Origin: an uncultured Polaribacter sp.
GTDB taxonomy: Bacteria > Bacteroidota > Bacteroidia > Flavobacteriales > Flavobacteriaceae
Assembly (NCBI RefSeq): GCF_947503875.1
Contig: NZ_CANNFH010000005.1
Coordinates: 186,001-250,000, forward strand
Reading direction: 5' to 3'
DNA: 64,000 nt
In this document: positions 43,601 to 51,361 of the stretch, piece by piece
Layout of the letters: every line of letters starts with the position of its first letter
How positions within the stretch are numbered: the stretch's first letter is position 1
Program-made: the position numbers and the translations under genes
The notes under the pieces: model-generated
What the model saw: only the letters and a program-made list of their open reading frames with translations
Database searches by the model: none
Told to the model about the DNA's origin: nothing

Positions 43601-43713
43601 TTTAACCAATACTAAATTTAGTAAATTGGTTAAAAGAATTATAAAGTAAACACAAGAGTGTTTCTTCCCTAGTTTATATTGAGCGAAGTCGAAATAGGGA
43701 AGATTAAGATGGG
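43601..43713. repeat. Two hairpins in the spacer before xth
   Basis: TTAACCAAT...ATTGGTTAA (43602-43632) encloses the palindrome ACTAAATTTAGT and may terminate the CoA-transferase unit. CTTCCCTA (43664-43671) with TAGGGAAG (43695-43702) encloses GTTTATATTGAGCGAAGTCG, and is followed by ATTAAGATGGGA, resembling the element at 182-210. Confidence 0.5.
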
Positions 43714-43734
43714 ATTAGGAATTAAAAGGGACAT

Positions 43735-44496
43735 ATGAAAATAATATCATACAACGTAAACGGAATAAGAGCTGCACTTAAAAAAGGTTTTTTAGATTGG
43801 TTAAAAGCTGCTAATCCAGATGTGATTTGCATACAAGAAACCAAAGCACATAAAGAGCAATTAAATTTAGAGGAATTTGAAGCTGCAGGTTATCCCTACC
43901 ATTATTGGTTTTCTGCAGAAAAAAAAGGCTACTCTTCTGTAGCAATCTTTTGTAAGGAAAAACCAAATCATATTGAATATGGAACAGGAATAGAATCTAT
44001 GGATTTTGAAGGTAGAAATTTAAGAGTAGATTTTGATGACGTTTCTGTAATGAGTATGTATTTGCCTTCTGGTACAAATACAGCAAGATTAGACTATAAG
44101 TTTAATTATATGGATGAAATGCTAGATTATTTATCAGCATTAAGAAAAACCATACCAAATTTAGTGGTTTGTGGAGACTATAATATTTGTCATGAACCTA
44201 TAGATATTCACAACCCAAAAATGAAAGGTGTTTCTGGTTTTTTACCAGAAGAAAGAAATTGGTTAAGTAAGTTTATAAATAGTGGTTTTATAGATAGTTT
44301 TCGATTTTTAAATCCAGACAGACAAGAATATTCTTGGTGGAGTTACAGGGCAAATGCAAGAGCAAATAATAAAGGTTGGCGTTTAGATTATGCTATGGTT
44401 ACAGAGCCACTAAAAGAAAAAATAAGCAGAGCGTATATTTTACCAGAAGCAAAACATTCAGATCACTGCCCAATTGCAGTAGAGTTAGATCTTTAA
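43735..44496 (+). CDS. xth: Exodeoxyribonuclease III
   Basis: 253 residues of the exonuclease-endonuclease-phosphatase fold. Motifs: MKIISYNVNGIRAA at the start, ICIQETKAHKEQ (metal-binding glutamate near 35), GDYNICHEPIDIHNPK (about 142-157), and the late KHSDHCPIAVEL with the catalytic aspartate-histidine. It repairs abasic sites and removes 3' blocking groups from DNA. Length is normal for XthA. Confidence 0.94.
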   Translation: MKIISYNVNGIRAALKKGFLDWLKAANPDVICIQETKAHKEQLNLEEFEAAGYPYHYWFSAEKKGYSSVAIFCKEKPNHIEYGTGIESMDFEGRNLRVDFDDVSVMSMYLPSGTNTARLDYKFNYMDEMLDYLSALRKTIPNLVVCGDYNICHEPIDIHNPKMKGVSGFLPEERNWLSKFINSGFIDSFRFLNPDRQEYSWWSYRANARANNKGWRLDYAMVTEPLKEKISRAYILPEAKHSDHCPIAVELDL

Positions 44497-44538
44497 AATT
44501 AAAAATAGTTTTATCTTTATAAAACCGAAAAATACTTA

Positions 44539-45948
44539 ATGAAAAAACTATTTCTATTCCTGCTAATTTCTAGCACTATTTTTTCACAGCAAAAAAAAGA
44601 TACCATCTTTCAGACTAAAAAAGACACTATTTTTCAAGTTGAAAAAGAAATTTCTGAAAAAAATACACAAATAATTGAAACAAAATTAGATACGACAGTA
44701 ACAACAAAAAACGCTGAATTTTTTACAAAGGCTTCAGATACTTTGGCTTTGAAAAAAGATAGCATACAAAACACGCTTTTTGCAGACAAAGACCTAACTA
44801 GAATAGATAGTTTATGGGTAAGTGCAAAATTTAAATCTGCTTTAGTAGATACGCTAAACTATGTTATTAATGATAAGGATATTATTGGCGAAGTAAAAAC
44901 AGCAATTTCTTCGGATTTATTAAAGGTACGTTTGGCCAACTTAAACAAAACTACACCTTTTAATTTAGCCTATAATCTTGCTTTAGAAAAGGTAATTAAT
45001 AGTTATTTGTTGCATAGAAAAAAATATTATCCGGCTTTAATGGCAAAGGCTGCTTATTATTTTCCAATGTTTGAACAATATTTAGACGAATATGATATTC
45101 CTTTAGAAATGAAATATTTGGCCATTGTAGAATCTGCTTTAAGACCACGAGTAAAATCTAGAGTTGGTGCAACTGGTCTATGGCAATTTATGTATGGTAC
45201 AGGTATTCAGTTTGGTTTAAAAGTGAGTTCCTATGTAGATGAGCGCCAAGATCCTGTAAAAGCAACCATTGCTGCATGTAAATACTTGAGTCAGTTATAC
45301 AGTATTTTTGGAGACTGGGATTTGGCTTTGGCAGCCTACAATTCTGGGCCAGGTAATGTTAGAAAAGCTATAAAACGTTCTGGAGGTTATAAAAATTATT
45401 GGAATATAAGACCATATTTACCAAGAGAAACTGCAGGTTATGTGCCTGCATTTTATGCAACCATGTATATTTTTGAACATGCAAACGCGCATAATATTTA
45501 TGCAGAGGTGCCTGAGTTTTTTAATTTTCAAACAGACACTGTTCGTGTAAAAAGAACAATTGGTTTTGATCAAATTGCAGAAAAAATAGCAATAGATGAA
45601 GAGCTAATTGGAAATTTAAATCCGTCTTATAAATTAGATATTATTCCTTACATAAAAGAAAGAAATTATGCATTAAGGTTACCAAGTGATAAAATTATTG
45701 CTTTTTTAGATCAAGAAAATGCTATTTATGCCTTGGCAGATGAAGATGATGCCAAAAGAGAAAAACCTTTGCCTAAGTATTTTGAAATGGACCAAAGAGT
45801 GCGTTACAAAGTGAAAAGTGGCGATTATCTAGGTAAAATTGCAAAAAGATATGGTGTGCGAGTTAGTGATTTAAAAAGATGGAATCGTCTTAAAACGAGT
45901 CAGTTAAAAATAGGGCAAAAACTTTCTATTTATCCTAAAAGACTATAG
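44539..45948 (+). CDS. MltD-like lytic transglycosylase with LysM domain
   Basis: 469 residues with a signal peptide (MKKLFLFLLISSTIFSQ). A low-complexity T/K/D-rich stretch (about 18-75) with TIFQTKKDTIFQ repeats leads to a lysozyme-like SLT domain: catalytic glutamate in MKYLAIVESALRP (about residue 197), then GATGLWQFM and ALAAYNSGPGNVRKAI. A single LysM motif ends the protein (YKVKSGDYLGKIAKRYGVRV). It cleaves glycan strands of peptidoglycan in the periplasm. E. coli MltD usually has two LysM motifs. Confidence 0.9.
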   Translation: MKKLFLFLLISSTIFSQQKKDTIFQTKKDTIFQVEKEISEKNTQIIETKLDTTVTTKNAEFFTKASDTLALKKDSIQNTLFADKDLTRIDSLWVSAKFKSALVDTLNYVINDKDIIGEVKTAISSDLLKVRLANLNKTTPFNLAYNLALEKVINSYLLHRKKYYPALMAKAAYYFPMFEQYLDEYDIPLEMKYLAIVESALRPRVKSRVGATGLWQFMYGTGIQFGLKVSSYVDERQDPVKATIAACKYLSQLYSIFGDWDLALAAYNSGPGNVRKAIKRSGGYKNYWNIRPYLPRETAGYVPAFYATMYIFEHANAHNIYAEVPEFFNFQTDTVRVKRTIGFDQIAEKIAIDEELIGNLNPSYKLDIIPYIKERNYALRLPSDKIIAFLDQENAIYALADEDDAKREKPLPKYFEMDQRVRYKVKSGDYLGKIAKRYGVRVSDLKRWNRLKTSQLKIGQKLSIYPKRL

Positions 45949-46075
45949 TAAAAGCAAAGCCTATTTATTTTTTAAATTATTTCATTTTTTTTGATAAAAA
46001 CTTTAATTTGGAATAATTGTTGCTAGTACTTGAGCTATAACAGAATCAAACTTTTAAAAATAATTCCATTCAATT

Positions 46076-47059
46076 ATGAAAAAACTACTAGTTATTTGTG
46101 TGTTTTTTATCTTGTTTTCTTCTTGTAAAGGAGATGATAAGTTTGTGCTTAGAAACTCTATAGGATCGCTTAATAAAGTTATGGTAGTAACTAAAGCAAG
46201 TGATTGGAATGATGAATTAGGCAAAGAAATTAGAAATTCTTTTGGCGAATTGGTGCTAGGTTTACCACAACCAGAGCCACTTTTAAAAGTATCGCAAATT
46301 GCACCAAATGGTTTTGGTAGTATGATGAAGGTTTCTAGAAACATATTAATTATTGGAGAAGGTACAAAAAACGAGTTTTACGTAAAGAATAATGTTTATG
46401 CACAGCCACAAACTATTGTTTATGTATATGGTGAAGATGTTGCAAGTGCAATAGAAACATTTAAAAAAAATGAAGCAGAAATTATTAAAACTTTTATAGA
46501 TTCTGATATAAAAATGACACAAAATGTGTTTGAATCTAGAAAAGTAGATAATGCCAATTATAGAACCCTACAAAATTTAGGAATAGGTTTTACCATACCA
46601 GATAATTATAGAACTGTAGATGATACAGGAGATTTTTTATGGTTAAGACAGCATTTAACAAGTGGTATTGCGAAAACAGGGAGCAATAATATTTTGGTAT
46701 ATTCTATTCCATTAAAAGAGGAAACTAAAGTTGCACAAAATATTGTAGCTGTTAGAGATAGTATTGGAGAAGCACACATACCAGGTTCTGACCAAGAAAC
46801 CATGCATATGATTACAGAGGAAGCGTACACGCCATTTACAGAAGAAACTATTATTCAAGGCAATAAAGCTTTTGAAACTAGAGGTAAATGGGAAGTTAAA
46901 AATGATTTTATGGCAGGTCCTTTTATCAATTATTCAGTAATAGATCAAAAAAATAATAGAGTTATTGTTTTTGAAGGTTTTACGTATGCGCCCTCTGTAA
47001 ATAAGCGGGCTTTTGTTTTTGAGTTAGAAGCTATAGGAAAGTCTTTAAAGATTAATTAA
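46076..47059 (+). CDS. DUF4837 family lipoprotein
   Basis: 327 residues with lipobox FSSC (cysteine 18). It starts MKKLLVICVFFILFSSC and contains GSLNKVMVVTKASDWNDELG and FGELVLGLPQPEP, wording typical of the Bacteroidetes-specific DUF4837 family. No enzymatic motif is visible. It lies 127 bases after the transglycosylase gene and ends at a strong terminator. Members often neighbour this type of transglycosylase, which suggests an envelope role, but this is inference. Confidence 0.82.
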   Translation: MKKLLVICVFFILFSSCKGDDKFVLRNSIGSLNKVMVVTKASDWNDELGKEIRNSFGELVLGLPQPEPLLKVSQIAPNGFGSMMKVSRNILIIGEGTKNEFYVKNNVYAQPQTIVYVYGEDVASAIETFKKNEAEIIKTFIDSDIKMTQNVFESRKVDNANYRTLQNLGIGFTIPDNYRTVDDTGDFLWLRQHLTSGIAKTGSNNILVYSIPLKEETKVAQNIVAVRDSIGEAHIPGSDQETMHMITEEAYTPFTEETIIQGNKAFETRGKWEVKNDFMAGPFINYSVIDQKNNRVIVFEGFTYAPSVNKRAFVFELEAIGKSLKIN

Positions 47060-47080
47060 TACGATTTACTTATAATTTTT

Positions 47081-47111
47081 AAACCCAAAAAGAGCCTCTT
47101 TTTGGGTTTTT
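47081..47111 (+). terminator. Intrinsic terminator after the DUF4837 gene
   Basis: AAACCCAAAAAGA (47081-47093) and TCTTTTTGGGTTT (47097-47109) form a 13-bp stem with a 3-base loop, ending in T residues, 22 bases after the stop codon. Confidence 0.85.
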
Positions 47112-47144
47112 ATTTGTCTTTCTATGAGTCAAATTCAGATTTTA

Positions 47145-47152
47145 TATCTTTG
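47145..47152 (+). promoter_or_regulatory. Candidate -7 box of the DUF1761 gene
   Basis: TATCTTTG, an exact TANNTTTG match, 26 bases before the ATG and just after the upstream terminator. A TTG at 47114-47116 is somewhat far for a -33 element. Confidence 0.5.
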
Positions 47153-47178
47153 GAATTAACAACGCTAAAAACTTATAT

Positions 47179-47679
47179 ATGTTAGACATAAATTATTTTG
47201 CTTTTGTAATTGCCGCTTTTGTACCTATGTTGGTTGGTTTTATTTGGTATGGCCCATTATTTGGCAAAACTTGGATGCTTCAAATGGGGTTTGCCAAAGA
47301 AACTTTAGCAGGTACCAATATAATTAAAGTGCTTTTAATCTGTTATGTGCTTAGTTTTTTAATTGCATTTGCTTTAATGCCAATGACAGTGCATCAAATG
47401 GGAATGTATTCTACATTAGCAGGTGAACCAGATTTTACAAATCAGACGAGTGCAACTTACCTTTATTATGAGGATTTTATGACCAATTATGGAGACCGCT
47501 TTAGAACTTTTAAACATGGTGCTTTTCATGGTATAATTTATGGTTTTTTCTTAAGCATGCCAGTTTTAACTATTCAAGCTTTATTTGAAAAAAAAACTGT
47601 TAAGTATATTTTAATAAATGCAGGATATTGGTTGCTTACCCTCGCAATTATGGCAGGTATTGTATGCAAATGGGTATAA
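47179..47679 (+). CDS. DUF1761 family membrane protein
   Basis: 166 residues with about four transmembrane helices. The start YFAFVIAAFVPMLVGFIWYGPLFGKTWM is the DUF1761 hallmark (FxWYxPxxFGxxW). An extended loop (about 75-105) with acidic and tyrosine residues separates the second and third helices. Function unknown. It has its own promoter and is followed by the tandem-repeat region. Confidence 0.82.
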   Translation: MLDINYFAFVIAAFVPMLVGFIWYGPLFGKTWMLQMGFAKETLAGTNIIKVLLICYVLSFLIAFALMPMTVHQMGMYSTLAGEPDFTNQTSATYLYYEDFMTNYGDRFRTFKHGAFHGIIYGFFLSMPVLTIQALFEKKTVKYILINAGYWLLTLAIMAGIVCKWV

Positions 47680-47723
47680 TAATAGTTTTTAAAAAATGCC
47701 AAAGTTCGATTACAAAATAAAAA

Positions 47724-48020
47724 GTCAAACTGAGCCTGACCAAGTTCTTTTTACTCTTGATTTAATGTAACGCAAACTTTATGCAAACGTTAAAATTTAA
47801 TTCAACATCAAATGTCAGACTGAGCTTGTCGAAGTCCGTTTTACTTTTAATTTAAAGCAACGCAAACTTCATGAAAAAGCTAAATTATAATTCAAAATAA
47901 AAAGTCAGACTGAGCTTGTCGAAGTCCTTTTTACTCTTTATTTAAAGCAACGTAAACTTTATGCATACGTTAGAACCTAATTCAACATTAAAAAGTCAAA
48001 CTGAGCTTATCTAAGTCCTA
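47724..48020. repeat. Tandem 90-bp repeat with CAGACTGAGCTTGTCGAAG core
   Basis: Four copies of a core related to CAGACTGAGCTTGTCGAAG start at 47724, 47814, 47904 and 47995, so the period is 90-91 bp. The stretch between cores is also related (AAAGCAACGCAAACTTTATGCA...), making this a true tandem array of about 3.3 units. The middle copies match the core exactly; the outer ones have a few changes. It is non-coding and sits between a convergent gene pair (DUF1761 and trpS). Confidence 0.85.
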
Positions 48021-48042
48021 CTCAATAAAATAAACCTACAAA

Positions 48043-48070
48043 AAAACCATGCAAAACTTTGCATGGTTTT
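48043..48070 (-). terminator. Intrinsic terminator of trpS
   Basis: AAAACCATGCA (48043-48053) and TGCATGGTTTT (48060-48070) form an 11-bp stem around a 6-base loop, 22 bases after the trpS stop. On the minus strand the stem ends in TTTT followed by further T-rich sequence. Confidence 0.75.
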
Positions 48071-48092
48071 CTTATAAGATTTGTCGTAATAT

Positions 48093-49061
48093 TTAATATC
48101 CAACCTTGCCTCTTACTCTTTTTAGAACTTCATTAGCTACTAAAGTTGCTTTTTCTGCACCTACCTTTAAAGCGTCATCAATTTCATTTTTATTTTCCAT
48201 AAAATGATGATAACGAGCTCTAACTGTTGCAAATTTATCTATAATTAACTCGTATAAAGCTTGTTTTGCATGTCCATAACCGTAATTTCCTCCAGTATAA
48301 TTGGCACGCATAGTTGTAATTTGTTCTTCGGAAGCCAATAATTTGTACAAGGCAAATACATTATCTGTATCTGGGTCTTTTGGGTCTTCCAAAGCTAAAC
48401 TATCCGTTTTAATACTCATAATTTGTTTTCTCAGCTTCTTGTTAGGTAAGAAAATATTAATGGTATTATTTCTAGATTTACTCATTTTTTCGCCATCAAT
48501 ACCAGGCACTAATTTTGTATGCTCTTGTATTTTTGCTTGTGGTGCAATTAATGTTTCGCCAATACTATTATTTAAACGATTCGCAACATCTCTTGCCATT
48601 TCTAAATGCTGCAACTGATCTTTACCAACAGGCACAATTTCTGCATCGTACAATAAAATATCTGCAGCCATAAGCATTGGATAGGTAAATAAACCACTAT
48701 TTACATCTTCTAAACGGTCTGCTTTGTCTTTAAAACTATGTGCCAATGTTAAACGTTGATAAGGAAAAAAACAGCTTAAGTACCAAGACAATTCTGTAAC
48801 CTGAGCAATATCACTTTGTCTGTAAAATACAGTTTTGTTAATGTCTAAACCACAAGCGAGCCAAGTGGCAGCAGTGCTATACGTATTTTCTCTTAATAGA
48901 TTACCGTCTTTAATTTGTGTTAAAGAATGCATGTCTGCAATAAATAAAAACGCTTCATTTTCTGGATTGTTCGCCATTTCTATGGCAGGCAAAATAGCGC
49001 CTAATAAATTTCCTAAATGTGGCGTTCCTGTGCTTTGTACACCCGTTAAAATTCTTGCCAT
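48093..49061 (-). CDS. trpS: Tryptophanyl-tRNA synthetase
   Basis: 322 residues, normal for bacterial TrpRS. Class I motifs are present: TPHLGNLLGAI (HIGH-like, about 13-23) and GEKMSKSRNNTI (KMSKS, about 193-204). It charges tRNA-Trp. Starts MARILTGVQSTG at 49061, and the gene is monocistronic, reading toward the tandem-repeat region. Confidence 0.95.
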   Translation of the reverse strand: MARILTGVQSTGTPHLGNLLGAILPAIEMANNPENEAFLFIADMHSLTQIKDGNLLRENTYSTAATWLACGLDINKTVFYRQSDIAQVTELSWYLSCFFPYQRLTLAHSFKDKADRLEDVNSGLFTYPMLMAADILLYDAEIVPVGKDQLQHLEMARDVANRLNNSIGETLIAPQAKIQEHTKLVPGIDGEKMSKSRNNTINIFLPNKKLRKQIMSIKTDSLALEDPKDPDTDNVFALYKLLASEEQITTMRANYTGGNYGYGHAKQALYELIIDKFATVRARYHHFMENKNEIDDALKVGAEKATLVANEVLKRVRGKVGY

Positions 49062-49181
49062 TAATTTAAAATTTTATAGTTTTTGTGTTAGCCTTTTCAA
49101 ATTTCGCTATGAAAGCGTAAAAATAAGGTTTTGATTAGATAAAATCTATAAACAAAAAGAATATTAGTAATATTGCAGTGT

Positions 49182-49949
49182 ATGAAGTTTCTTAAAATTC
49201 CTTTTTTGTTCGTATGGCGTTTGTGGTTTTACCTCTTAATGTTTGCTAGCATTTTAATTTTGTCACCTTTTTTATTAATTTTCACAATAAATCCAAGTCA
49301 GTATCATAATTTTTGGAAAATTGCTAGAATCATCGCAAAGATTTTAATTTATGGTATGGGTTTTCGATTAGATTTTAAAGAAAATCAAAAAATAGAGGCA
49401 GATAAAAGTTATATGTTTTGCCCAAATCACACTTCACTTTTAGATCCGTTTGTTTTAATAGCCTTAAGTAAAAACCCAATAGTTTTTGTAGGGAAAAAAG
49501 AATTGGTGAAAATACCTGTTTTTGGTTTTTTCTATAAAAAGGTGGTTATTATGGTAGATAGAAGTAGTTTAGAGAGTAGAAAACGTGTTTTTAAAATGGC
49601 AAAAGAACGCTTACAAAACGGAGTAAGTATGGCTATTTTTCCTGAAGGATTAGTGCCAGAGGAAAATGTAGTTTTAGCACCATTTAAAAAAGGAGCTTTT
49701 AGTTTAGCTATAGAATTTGAAATACCAATTGTACCACAAACTTATTATGATTGCAAACGTTTTTTTTCTTGGGATATTTTTAAAGGAAGACCTGGTATTT
49801 TAAGAGTAAAACAACATGAATTTATAACGACTAAAAATAAAACGATAAAAGAAGATTTACTTGATATAAAGGAGGAAACGTTTGCAATTCTTAAAAACGA
49901 TTTAGAAAATGATTTTGAGTATATGAAAGATACAAATAGAAAAAAATGA
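49182..49949 (+). CDS. plsC: 1-acyl-sn-glycerol-3-phosphate acyltransferase (PlsC family)
   Basis: 255 residues from the ATG at 49182, preferred over a TTG 9 bases earlier. The acyltransferase motifs are intact: NHTSLLDPF (HX4D, about 84-92), the substrate-binding FPEGLVPEE (about 151-159) and a late proline-rich IPIVPQTYY. An N-terminal hydrophobic helix anchors it. It adds the second acyl chain to make phosphatidate. The last 4 bases overlap the hemolysin III gene, so the two are coupled. Confidence 0.85.
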   Translation: MKFLKIPFLFVWRLWFYLLMFASILILSPFLLIFTINPSQYHNFWKIARIIAKILIYGMGFRLDFKENQKIEADKSYMFCPNHTSLLDPFVLIALSKNPIVFVGKKELVKIPVFGFFYKKVVIMVDRSSLESRKRVFKMAKERLQNGVSMAIFPEGLVPEENVVLAPFKKGAFSLAIEFEIPIVPQTYYDCKRFFSWDIFKGRPGILRVKQHEFITTKNKTIKEDLLDIKEETFAILKNDLENDFEYMKDTNRKK

Positions 49950-50584
49950 GTGAAAAACTAAATTATAAATACTCAAATACTGAAGAGCAGTTAAATATTT
50001 GGTCGCACGCTTTTGGCTTGCTAGTTAGTGTTATTGCTTTGCCATTTTTGTTGATAAAAGCTTTTAATTACAGTGGATTCTGGAAACCTGTAAGTTTTAT
50101 CATTTATGGTATTAGTATGATTATTTTGTATGCAGCATCTACTTTTTATCATGCAGCAAAAGACCCTAAAAAAAGAAGAAAGTTAAATATTTTAGATCAT
50201 GCAGCAATTTATGTTTTAATAGCAGGTAGTTATACACCTTATTGTTTGGTTGGTTTAGATTCTAGTTTGGGCAATTACATGGCAATTTTTGTGTGGCTTT
50301 TTGCGTTAATTGGTGTTATTTTAAAATTATTTTTTACAGGTAGATTTAGTAAAATATCTACAGCTATGTATCTATTAATGGGGTGGCAAGTTGTTTTTTT
50401 TATAGGCCCGTTAATGGATAGTATATCTTCGTTTAGTATAAACTTGTTATTTTTAGGAGGGGTATTTTATAGCATAGGCGCAATATTGTATATGATTAGG
50501 AAACTACCATACAACCACGCTATTTTTCATTTATTTGTATTGTTAGGCAGTTTTAGTCATTTTTTTTCGATTTACTATCTTTAA
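49946..50584 (+). CDS. Hemolysin III / PAQR family membrane protein
   Basis: 212 residues with seven predicted transmembrane segments. PAQR/HlyIII motifs: EEQLNIWSHAFGL (about 12-24), STFYHAAKDPKKRRKLNILDHAAIYVLIAGSYTPY with the conserved histidines and aspartate that bind zinc, and a last YNHAIFHLFVLLGSFSHFFS. The name is historical; the bacterial role is unclear and may concern membrane lipid homeostasis, which would suit its overlap with plsC. Confidence 0.9.
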   Translation: MSEKLNYKYSNTEEQLNIWSHAFGLLVSVIALPFLLIKAFNYSGFWKPVSFIIYGISMIILYAASTFYHAAKDPKKRRKLNILDHAAIYVLIAGSYTPYCLVGLDSSLGNYMAIFVWLFALIGVILKLFFTGRFSKISTAMYLLMGWQVVFFIGPLMDSISSFSINLLFLGGVFYSIGAILYMIRKLPYNHAIFHLFVLLGSFSHFFSIYYL

Positions 50585-50749
50585 ATTAAAAGAAATACTA
50601 GTAATTATTTTAACTTTAATTTTTTGGGATATTTTTTGCTTTTAAAGTAATGAAAACGAGAAAATTAGTAAATAAATTTGATATTTATAAAAAAAGATTT
50701 ACTTTTACTCTGTTTTGACATATATATTATCGGTCAAAACAAAATAAAT

Positions 50750-51274
50750 TTATTTAGGGGTAGGTTTATTAAATTTCCTCGAGCTTTTGTTCGAGGTTTT
50801 TTGTAACCAATTTTTAAATGGGTGTTTACTAATAGAAGAGTTATAATACTTCACTTCTCCTGTAACTTCTTTACCCAGCCAATTTGGTTTTTTAAAAGTA
50901 TCATTTTCAGTATTTAATTCTATTTCTGCTACAATCAGGCCTTTGTTTTTGCCTAAAAATTCATCTACTTCAAAAATAAAATTATCATTTTTCACAAGAA
51001 ATCTATTTTTTTCGATACTATTGTTTTCGCATAACAGCATTAATTGTTCTGCCTCTAAAATTGTAATTTCTTTTTCCCACTCAAATCTAGTAGTACCAGC
51101 TTTATTAGATTTTCCTTTTACTGTAATAAAAGCCTCGTTATCTGCAATTCTTACTCTTACCGTTCTTTCTTTATTGGAGTTTAAATACCCTTGTTTTAAA
51201 TATTTTTTTTCAAAACTCTGCTCTTTAAAATTCATGTTTTTTACTAAAAACTTTCTCTCTATTTCTATACTCAT
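50750..51274 (-). CDS. CYTH domain protein (triphosphate tunnel metalloenzyme)
   Basis: 174 residues. The CYTH signature EIERKFLV (ExExK) is at residues 4-11, and the alternating charged strands (ERTVRVRIADNEAFITVKGK, TRFEWEKEI, FEVDEF) build the tunnel that binds inorganic triphosphate or nucleoside triphosphate with a metal. Bacterial members are tripolyphosphatases or unknown. The last 20 or so residues (KTSNKSSRKFNKPTPK) are basic and coincide with a hairpin pointing the other way. Confidence 0.85.
   Translation of the reverse strand: MSIEIERKFLVKNMNFKEQSFEKKYLKQGYLNSNKERTVRVRIADNEAFITVKGKSNKAGTTRFEWEKEITILEAEQLMLLCENNSIEKNRFLVKNDNFIFEVDEFLGKNKGLIVAEIELNTENDTFKKPNWLGKEVTGEVKYYNSSISKHPFKNWLQKTSNKSSRKFNKPTPK
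50777..50802 (+). terminator. Intrinsic terminator overlapping the end of the CYTH gene
   Basis: CCTCGA (50777-50782) pairs with TCGAGG (50791-50796) and is followed by six T. It faces the + direction, about 190 bases after the hemolysin III stop, inside the convergent CYTH coding region. Probably the end of the plsC-hlyIII transcript. Confidence 0.55.
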
Positions 51275-51337
51275 AAAAACTACCTCTAAATTTGTACTAA
51301 TGTACTACGTTTTAGCGTTATTGTAACAATAAATAAA

Positions 51338-51345
51338 TATCTTTG
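51338..51345 (+). promoter_or_regulatory. Candidate -7 box of porZ
   Basis: TATCTTTG exactly matches TANNTTTG, 16 bases before the ATG. A TTG at 51321-51323 is rather close for a -33 element. Confidence 0.5.
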
Positions 51346-51361
51346 AAACTAATTTTTTAAA

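Noticed and set aside
47724..48020. CRISPR array
   Set aside because: The 90-bp period has related sequence along the whole unit instead of unique spacers between short identical repeats, and no cas genes are present.
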